Shown: piece by piece, positions 12,749 to 22,076 of the stretch
Position numbering within the stretch: the stretch's first letter is position 1
How the letters are laid out: the number at the start of each line of letters is the position of its first letter
NCBI RefSeq assembly: GCF_028416635.1
Contig: NZ_CP114013.1
Coordinates: forward strand, 1,488,001-1,552,000
Direction of reading: 5' to 3'
DNA from: Baekduia alba
GTDB lineage: Bacteria; Actinomycetota; Thermoleophilia; Solirubrobacterales; Solirubrobacteraceae
Length of the DNA: 64,000 bases
The notes under the pieces: model-generated
Databases searched by the model: none
Seen by the model: only the letters and a program-made list of their open reading frames with translations
What the model was told of the DNA's origin: nothing
Program-made: the position numbers and the translations under genes

Positions 12749-13591
12749 ATGCCCCTCGATCCCACTTTCGTCGCCGATGTCGTCGCGCGGGCGCTCGCCG
12801 AGGACGTCGGCGACGGCGACGTGACGACCGCCGCGACCGTGCCCGACGGCGCCCGCGCGACCGCGACCATCACCCAGAAGGCGCCCGGCGTCGTCTTCGG
12901 CCTCGATCTCGCCGAGCAGGCGTTCCGCCAGCAGGACCCCGACGCCGAGATCGAGCGCCTGGCGCCCGAATCCACCTGGCACGAGCCCGGCACCCAGATC
13001 CTCAGGATCACCGGCACCGCCGCGGGCATCGTCACTGCCGAGCGCACCGCGCTGAACTTCCTGCAGCGCCTGTCGGGCGTCGCGACGCTCACCAACCGCT
13101 ACGTCCAGGCCATCGACGGCACCGGCGCCCGGATCCTCGACACGCGCAAGACGACGCCGACGCTGCGGCCGCTCGAGAAGGCCGCGGTCGTCGCCGGCGG
13201 CGGGACGTCGCACCGCTTCGGCCTGTTCGACATGGTGCTCATCAAGGAGAACCACGTCGAGGCGGCCGGCGGGATCGCCAACGCGGTCGGCGCCGCCCAG
13301 CGCCGGTTCCCGGACATCGCCATCGAGGTCGAGGCCGAGACCGCCGACGACGTACGGGAGGCCCTCGCCGCCGGCGCCCCGCGGATCCTGCTCGACAACA
13401 TGACCCCCGACGCGATGCGCGCGATCGCGACCGAGGTCGCCGGCCGCGCCGAGCTGGAGGCCAGCGGGAACATCGACCTGCACACGGTCCGAGCCGCGGC
13501 GGAGACCGGGGTAGACTTCATCTCGGTCGGAGCGCTCACGCACTCCGCACCGGCCCTAGACCTCTCCCTCATATTGGAGCGTCTGCCATGA
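12749..13591 (+). CDS. nadC: Nicotinate-nucleotide pyrophosphorylase (quinolinate PRTase)
   Basis: NadC converts quinolinate and PRPP to nicotinate mononucleotide, releasing CO2, in de novo NAD synthesis. The 280-residue sequence shows EDVGDGDVTT, the substrate-binding ERTALNFLQRLSG(V)AT, RILDTRKTTPTLRPLEK, the GGGTSHRFGLFDMVLIKENH stretch and an ISVGALTHSAPALDLSL end. The length is normal. I take ATG 12749 because residues before it show no family similarity. Its stop overlaps the nadA start (ATGA 13588-13591). No nadB (L-aspartate oxidase) gene is in this window. Confidence 0.97.
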   Translation: MPLDPTFVADVVARALAEDVGDGDVTTAATVPDGARATATITQKAPGVVFGLDLAEQAFRQQDPDAEIERLAPESTWHEPGTQILRITGTAAGIVTAERTALNFLQRLSGVATLTNRYVQAIDGTGARILDTRKTTPTLRPLEKAAVVAGGGTSHRFGLFDMVLIKENHVEAAGGIANAVGAAQRRFPDIAIEVEAETADDVREALAAGAPRILLDNMTPDAMRAIATEVAGRAELEASGNIDLHTVRAAAETGVDFISVGALTHSAPALDLSLILERLP

Positions 13592-14613
13592 ACCTCCCCA
13601 TGGCCCCCAGCCCCACTGTTTCCCAGGCCCTGACGGCCGAAGAAAGTAGCGCGCTGACCGCAGAGGTTCGCGCGCTCGCACGAGAACGCAACGCCGTCAT
13701 CCTGGCCCACAACTACCAGGTGCCCGAGGTGCAGGACGCCGCCGACTACGTCGGTGACTCGCTCGGGCTGAGCCGCAAGGCCGCCGCCGTCGACGCCGAG
13801 GTGATCGCGTTCTGCGGCGTCCACTTCATGGCCGAGACCGCGTCGATCCTCTCGCCCGAGAAGACCGTCCTGATCCCGGACCTCGACGCCGGCTGCTCCC
13901 TGGCCGACTCGATCACGCCCGAGCAGCTCACGGCGTGGCAGGCCAAGCACCCCGGCGCCGTCACCGTCATGTACGTCAACACGACGGCCGAGACCAAGGC
14001 GCTGACCGACTACTGCGTGACGTCGTCGAACGCCGTCAAGGTCGTCCAGCACATCCACGCCGAGCACGGGTCCGACACCGAGATCCTCTTCGGCCCGGAC
14101 ATGTGGCTCGGCGCCTACGTCGCCAAGGAGCTCGGGCTCAACGGCAGCGGTCGCTTCCACGTCTGGGACGGCGAGTGCCACGTGCACGCCGGCATCCGCC
14201 CGGACGACATCACCGCGGTCCGCGCCGCCCACCCGGACGCCGACTTCCTGGTCCACCCGGAGTGCGGTTGCACGACGCAGGTCATGGAGTACGTGGCCGC
14301 GGGCGACATCGCGACCGAGGGCGTGCACATGCTCTCGACCGGCGGGATGCTCGACTACGCCAAGGCCCAGGCGGGCCACGGCGGGCAGGCGATCATGGCG
14401 ACCGAGACCGGCATGCTGCATCAGCTCAGGATGGCCGCGCCCGACGTCGACTTCATCGCCGCCAACGAGCGCGCGTCGTGCAAGTACATGAAGATGATCA
14501 CGCTGCCGAAGCTGCGCGACGCGCTGCGCGACTTGACCGGCGAGGTCAAGGTCGACCCGGCGCTCGCCGAGCGGGCCCGGATCCCGATCGAGCGCATGGT
14601 GGCGATCGGCTAG
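13588..14613 (+). CDS. nadA: Quinolinate synthase
   Basis: NadA condenses iminoaspartate with dihydroxyacetone phosphate to quinolinate using a [4Fe-4S] cluster. The 341-residue protein has the family opening NAVILAHNYQVPEVQDAADY, three likely cluster cysteines (in IAFCGVHFMAET, HPECGCTTQVM and ERASCKYMK), and substrate-binding segments FGPDMWLGAY and MLSTGGMLDY. It overlaps nadC by four bases, so the two are coupled. The iminoaspartate supplier (nadB or aspartate dehydrogenase) must be encoded elsewhere. Confidence 0.97.
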   Translation: MNLPMAPSPTVSQALTAEESSALTAEVRALARERNAVILAHNYQVPEVQDAADYVGDSLGLSRKAAAVDAEVIAFCGVHFMAETASILSPEKTVLIPDLDAGCSLADSITPEQLTAWQAKHPGAVTVMYVNTTAETKALTDYCVTSSNAVKVVQHIHAEHGSDTEILFGPDMWLGAYVAKELGLNGSGRFHVWDGECHVHAGIRPDDITAVRAAHPDADFLVHPECGCTTQVMEYVAAGDIATEGVHMLSTGGMLDYAKAQAGHGGQAIMATETGMLHQLRMAAPDVDFIAANERASCKYMKMITLPKLRDALRDLTGEVKVDPALAERARIPIERMVAIG

Positions 14614-14617
14614 CGCG

Positions 14618-15292
14618 ATGGCGTTCGACGGCTTCGGCCCGGTGGCCTTCCGCTGGTTCGCCGGGCTCGAAGCCGACAACACGAAGGCGTGGTTCCACGC
14701 GCACCGGCCGGAGTACGACGTCGAGGTGCGAGGGCCGCTGACCGCGTTGCTCGAGGAGATGGCGGGCGACGCGCCGGTGTGGATCGCCCGGCCGAACCGC
14801 GACGTGCGGTTCTCGCCCGACAAGTCGCCCTACAAGACGCGCGCCTACGGGACGATCGACGGCCGGCTTTACGCAGAGCTGTCGGGCGACGGCCTGTTCG
14901 CCGGCACAGGGGCCTACGGGATGGACGCCGGTCAGCTGGCGCGCTTCCGGGCGGCGGTCGACGCGGAGAGCAGCGGCACCGCGCTGGAGTCGATCGTCGG
15001 CGCGCTCGACGCCGCCGGGATCGAGACGTGGGGCGAGGCGCTGAAGACCGCGCCGCGCGGCTACGCGCGCGACCATCTCCGCGTCGCGCTCCTGCGCCAC
15101 AAGATGCTGGTCGCCGGCGCGCGGATCCCGCCGGACACCGCGGTCGGCGACGGCCCGAGCCTCGGCCGCGACGCGGCGCTCGACCACCTGCGCGACACCT
15201 GGACGGCCTGTGCGCCGCTGCTGGCCTGGCTCGCCGACCACGTGGGCGCGCCGGACCCGGAGGGTCAGGCGCCGGGACGCCGGCGGCGCTAG
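14618..15292 (+). CDS. DUF2461 (TIGR02453) family protein
   Basis: The 224-residue protein carries the DUF2461 signature: FRWFAGLEADNTKAWFHAHR at residues 11-30, NRDVRFSPDKSPYKTRAYG around 65-83, and a central YAELSGDGLFAGTGAYGM. The function of this widespread bacterial and fungal family is unknown. It begins five bases after nadA and could be cotranscribed with nadCA. The last ten residues are a basic Gly/Arg tail. Confidence 0.8.
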   Translation: MAFDGFGPVAFRWFAGLEADNTKAWFHAHRPEYDVEVRGPLTALLEEMAGDAPVWIARPNRDVRFSPDKSPYKTRAYGTIDGRLYAELSGDGLFAGTGAYGMDAGQLARFRAAVDAESSGTALESIVGALDAAGIETWGEALKTAPRGYARDHLRVALLRHKMLVAGARIPPDTAVGDGPSLGRDAALDHLRDTWTACAPLLAWLADHVGAPDPEGQAPGRRRR

Positions 15293-15303
15293 CAGCGGCG
15301 AGC

Positions 15304-16011
15304 TCAGCAGCCGTCCGGCCCGCAGGCGTCGCCCTCGGCGACGCCGGAGTCGCCCATCATCGCGATGGGCGTGGGCTGGCGCTGCGACCAGCCGTGCTCG
15401 AGGAAGTCGAGCAGGACCTGCGGGTCCTGGGCGCCGCTGGCCCCGAACTTGCGGTCGATCACGAAGCAGGGGACCGCGGAGATGCCGGCGGAGGCCGCGT
15501 CGCGCTCGTCGGCGCGGACCTCCTCGGCGAACCGCTCCGTCAGCAGGACCTCGCGGACGGCGTTCTCGTTCAGGCCGACCTCGACCCCCAGGGCGATCAG
15601 GGTGTCGTGGTCGCTGACCAGCGCGCCCTCGGTGAAGTACGCGTGCATCAGGCGCTCCTTCATCTCCTGCTGCAGCCCGTGCTCGGCGGCGAGGTGGATG
15701 ACGCGGTGGCCGTCGAACGTGCTGCCCGAGCGGATCTGCGACAGCCGCATGTCGATCCCGTCGGCGGAGGCGACCGCGGTCAGCTGCGCGTCCATCGCCT
15801 CGACCTCCTCGACGGTGCGGCCGTACTTCTGCGCGATCAGCTCGACGTGGCTCACGTCGCGCGCCGCGGGGGCGCTCGGGTCGAGCTCGAAGGAGCGGAA
15901 CGTCACGGTGACGTCGTCGCGATGCTCGAACCGCGCCAACGCGGCCTCCATCCGGCGCTTGCCGACATAGCACCACGGGCACGCGATGTCCGACCAGATC
16001 TCGAGCTCCAT
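15304..16011 (-). CDS. DsbA-family (FrnE-like) oxidoreductase
   Basis: The 235-residue protein has a thioredoxin fold with the active site SDIACPWCYVGKRR (CPWC) at residues 10-13. A helical insertion follows, then GISAVPCFVIDRKFGASGAQ with the cis-proline loop. FrnE-like members are cytoplasmic disulfide oxidoreductases/isomerases; no signal peptide is visible. The last residues CGPDGC add a second, terminal Cys pair. The start at ATG 16011 is supported by TAGCCT (16019-16024 on the opposite strand) seven bases upstream and no Shine-Dalgarno. It converges with the DUF2461 gene across 11 bases. Confidence 0.88.
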   Translation of the reverse strand: MELEIWSDIACPWCYVGKRRMEAALARFEHRDDVTVTFRSFELDPSAPAARDVSHVELIAQKYGRTVEEVEAMDAQLTAVASADGIDMRLSQIRSGSTFDGHRVIHLAAEHGLQQEMKERLMHAYFTEGALVSDHDTLIALGVEVGLNENAVREVLLTERFAEEVRADERDAASAGISAVPCFVIDRKFGASGAQDPQVLLDFLEHGWSQRQPTPIAMMGDSGVAEGDACGPDGC

Positions 16012-16021
16012 GGCTTCGAGG

Positions 16022-16224
16022 CTAGCGGCGCAGGAAGGCCACCAGCTTGGACGCGACCTCCCGCCGGCGCCTCCTCCGCGGCGTGGTGGCCGGAGTCGAT
16101 CGTGCCGGCCCGCAGCTCGATGCCGTCGGCGACCCACGGCCGTCACAGCGGGGTCGGCGCGCCGTACAAGTCCCCCATGTCGTCCTGCGCCGACCACAGG
16201 ACGAGCGTCGGGCGCACCGATCGC
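16022..16224 (-). pseudogene. Truncated alpha/beta hydrolase (haloacetate dehalogenase-like) remnant
   Basis: Read leftward, the sequence gives PTLVLWSAQDDMGDLYGAP, an in-frame TGA at 16144-16146, then RPWVADGIELRAGTIDSGHH, and after a frameshift near 16070 VASKLVAFLRR and a stop. This is recognisably the last third of an alpha/beta hydrolase, with the general-acid Asp strand and catalytic GHH region of dehalogenase-like members. The N-terminal two thirds, including the nucleophile, are missing; the fragment abuts the stop of the next gene. It is a gene remnant, not a functional enzyme. Confidence 0.7.
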
Positions 16225-17187
16225 CTAGTTCTCGTCGTCGACCAGCGCGACCGCGTCGAAGCGGACGCTGCCGCCGTCGTCGGCCGACAGCTCGGCCTCG
16301 TGGACCCACGCGCCGGGCGCGAGCACGTCGTCGAAGCACGGGTCGCCCGAGGAGGCGTCGTCGTCCGCGTCGTCGTCGTCGGACGCCGGGTCGTCGCTCG
16401 CGTTGTCGTCGTCGGACGCCGCCCGCACGAACGCCGCGGCCGACGCGGAGGCGTCGTCGTCGGAGGACGAGGCGTCGTCGTCGTCGTCCGACGCGTCCGC
16501 GTCGTCGTCGCCCGGGTCGGCGTCGTCGAACGCGTCGTCGTCGGCGGCGTTGGTGTCGTCGGCCGCGCCGTCGTCGTAGGCCGTCTCGTAGTCGGCGGTC
16601 GCGCTGCACGCGACCGACGACTCGTCGTCCACCGCGCCGGACACGGTCTTGCCGGTCGACGCCAGGCGGATGACGAGGTCGCCGCCGGCGAACGACACGA
16701 CCTGGCCCGCGTTCTCGGCGCCGTCCTTCACGCCGTCGTCGTCGGAGTCCGGGTCGCCCGGGTCGTTGGCCGTGCTCTGCTCGGCGAGGTTGGTCAGGCC
16801 GTCGTGGTCGGCGTCCTCGCGGGCGTCGGCCTGGCCGTCGTGGTCGGTGTCCTTCTTGGACGGGTCGGTCCCCGCGCGCTGCTCGGTGGCGTTGTCGAGC
16901 TTGTCGCCGTCGCGGTCCTCGGAGCCGTCCTTCGCGCCGTCGCGGTCGGTGTCGGCCTTCTTCGGGTTCGTGTGGGCGCGGTACTCGGTGAAGTTCGTGA
17001 GCCCGTCGCGGTCCGGGTCGGCCGTCGCGCTCTTGACGTGGTAGCGCTTCTGGAACGCCTTGGACAGCTTCGGGGAGGCGGACTTCTTGACGGGGGCGGC
17101 GGCGGTGGCGGTCGCGGGCAGCGCGCAGGCGGCGAGAGCGACCGCGCACAGCGCCGAGAGGCGCAAGGGGGCGTGAGCGGCGGGCAT
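16225..17187 (-). CDS. Secreted Asp-rich protein with thrombospondin type 3-like calcium repeats
   Basis: The 320-residue protein has a signal peptide (LSALCAVALAACALPATATAAA). Residues 55-160 form four or five TSP3-like repeats such as DPDRDGLTNFTEYRAHTNP, the aspartate-rich loops that bind calcium. A domain with AGQVVSFAGGDLVIRLASTG follows, then about 90 residues of low-complexity Asp/Ala/Ser encoded by GTCGTC-type repeats (16360-16590), ending FDDVLAPGAWVHEAEL. It is probably an extracellular or wall-attached calcium-binding protein. The repeated codons could expand or contract. No partner gene is evident. Confidence 0.75.
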   Translation of the reverse strand: MPAAHAPLRLSALCAVALAACALPATATAAAPVKKSASPKLSKAFQKRYHVKSATADPDRDGLTNFTEYRAHTNPKKADTDRDGAKDGSEDRDGDKLDNATEQRAGTDPSKKDTDHDGQADAREDADHDGLTNLAEQSTANDPGDPDSDDDGVKDGAENAGQVVSFAGGDLVIRLASTGKTVSGAVDDESSVACSATADYETAYDDGAADDTNAADDDAFDDADPGDDDADASDDDDDASSSDDDASASAAAFVRAASDDDNASDDPASDDDDADDDASSGDPCFDDVLAPGAWVHEAELSADDGGSVRFDAVALVDDEN

Positions 17188-17268
17188 CGTGCCCAGCGAA
17201 TCGGCCGGTCGCGCGCGCCGGTTGACGTTCGACCCCGCCCACTGGCCGACCGTCGCCCGCCGACCTCC

Positions 17269-17649
17269 CTAGTTCTGGGGAATCAGGTCCACGCCGTAGT
17301 CGGACACGGCCCGGACGATCGGCAGCGTGTCGCGCTTGCGGCCGTACTCGCCGGGCGTGTAGCAGTGCACGTCGGCGGCGCCCTGCATCTCGGCGGCGTC
17401 CCACAGGTTGGCCGCCTGGTAGACGCGCTCCAGCCACGGAACACCCGCGAAGTACTCGGAGATCAGGATCACGACGTACTCCTGGCCGCGCTCGCGCTGC
17501 GGCGGCGCGCCTTGGATGTCGAGCACCCGCGCGCCGCCGACGATGACGCGGTCCAGCCGCCAGCGCCCATCGACGCGCTGGACGTAGCGACCCAGCTCAC
17601 GGTCGTTCAGCATCTCCGCCACGGCGGCCACGGTGGTCGACTGTCGCAC
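17269..17649 (-). CDS. Degenerate nucleotidyltransferase-like protein
   Basis: This small protein (126 residues from GTG 17649, or 114 from ATG 17613) ends like MNT-type nucleotidyltransferases: EYVVILISEYFAGVPWLERV...LWD...ADVHCYTPGEYGRK resembles the usual DLLVVSDEFEG...WLERL...DVDVLPYTPEEF. The catalytic GSRARG motif and the paired aspartates are not visible, so activity is unlikely as read. It may be a divergent member or a decaying copy. It lies alone between the Asp-rich protein and the M16 protease genes. Confidence 0.5.
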   Translation of the reverse strand: MRQSTTVAAVAEMLNDRELGRYVQRVDGRWRLDRVIVGGARVLDIQGAPPQRERGQEYVVILISEYFAGVPWLERVYQAANLWDAAEMQGAADVHCYTPGEYGRKRDTLPIVRAVSDYGVDLIPQN

Positions 17650-17697
17650 AACGCGTTCCCACGCGCCACTGCTTCCCGCAAAACGGGGGGAGCGAGG

Positions 17698-18948
17698 TCA
17701 GAACTCGTCCGCGTCGTGCGGCCCCACGCAGGCGACCGCGGCGGCCTCCGGATCGACCTTCTTGGCGATCTCGCGCACCTGGTCGAACGTCACGGCGTCC
17801 AGCGCGTCGATCGCGCGGTCGGGGTCGATGTCCTCGCCGAAGACGATCGCCTGCGAGGCCGCGAAGCGTGCGACCGCGTTGGTGTTCTCGAACGCGAGGA
17901 CGCGGCGGCCGGCGGCGTAGGCTCGGGCGCGCTCGACCTCCTCCTCGGTCGGGCCGTCGGCGTGCAGCTCGGCCACGATCTCGCGCATGCGCTTGTAGGC
18001 CTCGCTCGTCTTGGACGACTCCAGGCCGGCGCCGAGCTGCAGGATCGTGGCGTCGCTGAGCGCGTGGTCGACCGCGTAGACCGAGTAGCAGAGGCCGCGC
18101 TGCTCGCGGATCTCGTCGAACAGGCGCGAGCCCATCGAGCCGCCGAGCAGGGTGGAGTAGATCGTCAGCGCGGCGCGCTGGGCCGGGTCGGTGGCGTCGA
18201 CGTCCGGCTCGTACATGAGGCGCAGGTGCGACTGGTTGGAGTCGCGGCGCTCGACGAGCTTCTCGAGCTGCAGCGACGGCGCGGGCTCGTAGGCGTCGGG
18301 GACGTCGAGCGTCGGGAAGCGGTTGAACAGCTCGGCGACCGCGCCGTTGGCCGGGACGTGGTCGACGTTGCCGACGACGAACGCGCCGCCGCGCTTGCCG
18401 GCCCAGCGGCGCTCGCGGAAGGCGACGATCGCGTCGCGGCTGAACGTGCGCAGGTGCTCCTCGGGGCCGAGCACCGTCCGGCCGAGCGGATGGTCGCCGA
18501 ACGCGGCCTTGTCGATGAGCTCCTCGGCGACCGACGACGGCTGGTCCTTGTAGCGCTGGATCTCCTGGATGACGACGCCGCGCTCGCGGTCGAGCTCGTC
18601 CGCGTTGAGCAGCGGGCGGCCGACGAAGTCGGTGAGCAGGTCGATGGCCTCCAGCGCCGCCTCCGCGCGCACGGTGATGTGGAACGCGACGAGGTCGTGC
18701 GAGGTGTAGGCGTTGAGCGAGCCGCCCATGCGCTCGGCGGTCTCGTTGACCTTCTTGTAGTGGTCGAACTTCTCGCCGCCCTTGAAGACGAGGTGCTCGA
18801 GGAAGTGCGCCATGCCGTTCTCCTCGGGCCGCTCCGTGCGGGCGCCGGCGTCGAACGCGACGAGGATCGTGACCGCGCGCGTGCCGGGCAGGGCGACGCG
18901 ATGCAGCGGCAGGCCGTTGGCGAGGGTCTCGCTGGTGATGGTGGGCAC
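17698..18948 (-). CDS. M16-family zinc metallopeptidase
   Basis: The protein (416 residues) has the inverted zinc motif HFLEH in GMAHFLEHLVFKGGEKFD near residue 60 and the downstream glutamate region of the pitrilysin/processing-peptidase family. The C-terminal half has GLCYSVYAVDHALSDATILQLGAG, the R/Y substrate pocket. Single-domain bacterial M16 peptidases of this size work as dimers on peptides. I chose GTG 18948 (PTITSETLANGLPLHRV) because TAGATT (18956-18961 on the opposite strand) lies seven bases upstream; GTG 18981 would add an unconserved arginine-rich leader. Confidence 0.9.
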   Translation of the reverse strand: MPTITSETLANGLPLHRVALPGTRAVTILVAFDAGARTERPEENGMAHFLEHLVFKGGEKFDHYKKVNETAERMGGSLNAYTSHDLVAFHITVRAEAALEAIDLLTDFVGRPLLNADELDRERGVVIQEIQRYKDQPSSVAEELIDKAAFGDHPLGRTVLGPEEHLRTFSRDAIVAFRERRWAGKRGGAFVVGNVDHVPANGAVAELFNRFPTLDVPDAYEPAPSLQLEKLVERRDSNQSHLRLMYEPDVDATDPAQRAALTIYSTLLGGSMGSRLFDEIREQRGLCYSVYAVDHALSDATILQLGAGLESSKTSEAYKRMREIVAELHADGPTEEEVERARAYAAGRRVLAFENTNAVARFAASQAIVFGEDIDPDRAIDALDAVTFDQVREIAKKVDPEAAAVACVGPHDADEF

Positions 18949-19022
18949 CCAACGCAATCTAGCTTGCACGGCGCCGTGCACCGGGAGGATTACGCGGACT
19001 TCGGGCTAACGTCGGTCAGACC

Positions 19023-19921
<899 letters not shown>

Positions 19922-19925
<4 letters not shown>

Positions 19926-20824
19926 GACCTGCCTTCTTCATCAAGGAGGCGTTCCGCTCCATCTCGCGGAACGCCATCCCGTCCTTCGCCGCGATGGCCT
20001 CGGTGCTGGTGACCGTGCTCGTCCTCGGCGTGTTCATCCCGGTGGTCCAGGCGACGACCGGCGCCGCCAACGAGGTGCGCGGCCGCGTCCTGGTCGACGT
20101 GTACCTCAAGAAGGACGCCAAGCGGGCCGACGTCGACCGCGTCCAGGCGCTGCTGCAGCGCACCGACCACGTCGGCAAGGTGGAGTACGTCAGCAAGGCC
20201 AGGGCGCTCGCGCAGGAGAAGGCGCGCAACCCCGAGGCCTACGAGCTGCTCGGCACCAACCCGCTGCCGGACACGTTCCGCGTCACGCCCGACGAGCCGG
20301 ACAACATCCAGAAGCTGCGCGACGTGCTGGCGCCGGCGGCAGTAGGAGGCCCGCCCACCCGTCGCGCGCCGATCGACGACGCGATCGACCAGGTCAAGAA
20401 CCGCAAGGACGAGACCACCAAGATCCTGACCGCGACGCGCGTCGTGAAGCTCGCGATGGGCGGGCTGGCGGTGCTGCTGGTGATCGCGTCGGTGCTGCTG
20501 ATCTCCAACACGATCCGGCTGTCGCTGTTCTCGCGGCGGCGCGAGGTCGAGGTGATGAAGCTCGTCGGCGCGACCGACTCCTTCATCCGCTGGCCGTTCG
20601 TGATCGAGGGCGTGGTCCTCGGCGCGCTGGGCGGGGTGATCGCGGTCCTGATGCTCGGCATCGGCAAGGTCGCGTTCCTGGACCCGCTCGCGTCAGACTT
20701 CGCGCTGATCGCGGCGCCGCAGACGATCGGCTTCGCGCTGCTGGCGCTGCTGCTGCTGGTGGCGAGCGTCGCGGTGAGCGCCGCGGGGTCCAGCCTGTCG
20801 CTGCGCAAGTTCCTGCGCGTGTAG
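19922..20824 (+). CDS. ftsX: Cell division ABC transporter permease FtsX
   Basis: FtsX is the four-helix membrane partner of FtsE. The 300-residue sequence has an N-terminal helix (SFAAMASVLVTVLVLGVFIPVV), a periplasmic domain of about 130 residues with VDVYLKKDAKRADVDRVQALL, and three C-terminal helices including VKLAMGGLAVLLVIASVLLI and a GATDSFIRWPFVIEG coupling loop. It starts at GTG 19922, overlapping ftsE by four bases (GTGA). The final codons, CGC AAG TTC CTG CGC GTG TAG, are the seed of the tandem array that follows. The original end may have been GTC TGA as in the last repeat. Confidence 0.95.
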
Positions 20825-21144
20825 CAGGCCGTGCGCCCAGGGTTGGGGAACATGCGGCGCAAGTTCCTGCGCGTGTAGCAGGCCGTGCGCCCAGGGTTGG
20901 GGAACATGCGGCGCAAGTTCCTGCGCGTGTAGCAGGCCGTGCGCCCAGGGTTGGGGAACATGCGGCGCAAGTTCCTGCGCGTGTAGCAGGCCGTGCGCCC
21001 AGGGTTGGGGAACATGCGGCGCAAGTTCCTGCGCGTGTAGCAGGCCGTGCGCCCAGGGTTGGGGAACATGCGGCGCAAGTTCCTGCGCGTGTAGCAGGCC
21101 GTGCGCCCAGGGTTGGGGAACATGCGGCGCAAGTTCCTGCGCGT
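20804..21144 (+). repeat. Perfect 54-bp tandem array (about 6.3 copies) derived from the ftsX 3' end
   Basis: Six identical 54-base units (phase 20821, 20875, 20929, 20983, 21037, 21091) follow a 17-base partial copy inside ftsX. Each unit contains ATG CGG CGC AAG TTC CTG CGC and a stop two codons later, an 8-residue mini-frame MRRKFLRV echoing the FtsX end LRKFLRV. Each mini-ATG is preceded by GGGG. Each unit also has a small inverted repeat GCGCA-N6-TGCGC. The last mini-frame (21122-21148) ends GTC TGA instead of GTG TAG. The units are contiguous with no unique spacers. Period 54 keeps every frame in phase. Confidence 0.95.
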
Positions 21145-21177
21145 CTGAACGGCGCCGTTCCGTAGGCTCCGCGGTCT

Positions 21178-22041
21178 ATGGAGCTCGAGCATGAGCATCG
21201 GTTCGTCGTCATCGACGGCGTTCGCCTGCACTACGTCGAGGCCGGCGAGGGACCACTGGTCGTGCTGCTGCACGGCTTTCCCGAGTTCTGGTGGTCCTGG
21301 CGCCACCAGATCCCGGCGCTGGTCGCGGCCGGCTACCGCGTCGTGGCGCCGGATCAGCGCGGCTACGCGCAGTCCGACAAGCCGCGGTCGTGGCGCGACT
21401 ACCGGATCGAGCGGCTGGCCGCCGACGTCGCCGGCCTGATCACGGCGCTGGGCGAGGAGCGCGCGTTCGTCGTCGGCCACGACTGGGGCGCGGCGGTCGC
21501 GTGGATGGTCGCGACGCTGCACCCGGAGCGCGTGGAGCGGCTGGCGATCCTCAACGTGCCGCACCCGGACACGATGCTGAGGACGCTCCAGCGCTCGCCC
21601 AAGCAGCTGCTGCACAGCTGGTACATGTTCTTCTTCCAGATCCCGTGGCTGCCGGAGCACCTGCTGGGCTGGGGCGGACGGCGGGCGCTGGCGTCGACCT
21701 ACAAGGACGCGCGGCCGGGGGCGTTCACGTCCGCGGACATCGGCCGCTACGTCGAGGCGCTGCGCGGGCCCGAGGGCTTCCGCGGACCGATCAACTGGTA
21801 TCGCGCCGCGCTGCGCCAGTCGCCGCGGCGCGCTCGGGCGCTGTACCGGCCGATCCCGGCGCGGGTGCTCGTCATCTGGGGTGAGCAGGACCGGTTCCTG
21901 ACGGCCGCGATGGCCGACTCCGACCCGCGCCTGGTGCCCGACGTCCGGGTCGTGCGGCTGCCCGACGCCAGCCACTGGGTCCAGCACGACGAGCCCGAGC
22001 GCGTCAACGCGCTGCTGACCGAGTTCCTGAGCGCGGCGTAA
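21178..22041 (+). CDS. Alpha/beta hydrolase, epoxide-hydrolase-like
   Basis: The 287-residue enzyme has the oxyanion motif LLHGFPEFWWSWRHQ (HGFPE), the nucleophile elbow VGHDWGAAVAW with aspartate as nucleophile, cap-domain tyrosines in SWYMFFFQIPWLPE and NWYRAALRQ, the acid Asp in VIWGEQDRFL, and a C-terminal catalytic His in DASHWVQHDEP. This combination is typical of soluble epoxide hydrolases and related dehalogenases; the HGFPE motif and two lid tyrosines favour epoxide hydrolase. The natural substrate is unknown. TAGGCT (21163-21168) lies nine bases upstream of the ATG, just after the repeat array. Confidence 0.85.
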   Translation: MELEHEHRFVVIDGVRLHYVEAGEGPLVVLLHGFPEFWWSWRHQIPALVAAGYRVVAPDQRGYAQSDKPRSWRDYRIERLAADVAGLITALGEERAFVVGHDWGAAVAWMVATLHPERVERLAILNVPHPDTMLRTLQRSPKQLLHSWYMFFFQIPWLPEHLLGWGGRRALASTYKDARPGAFTSADIGRYVEALRGPEGFRGPINWYRAALRQSPRRARALYRPIPARVLVIWGEQDRFLTAAMADSDPRLVPDVRVVRLPDASHWVQHDEPERVNALLTEFLSAA

Positions 22042-22076
22042 AGGCACGCCGGCGATCCCTAGCCTGTGGCGCGACC

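Noticed and set aside
16360-16590. GTCGTC-rich stretch as a microsatellite or array outside genes
   Set aside because: It is in frame in the Asp-rich secreted protein and encodes its acidic tract.
20821-21144. Regular repeats that could suggest a CRISPR array
   Set aside because: The 54-bp units are directly contiguous with no unique spacers, and no cas gene is present.
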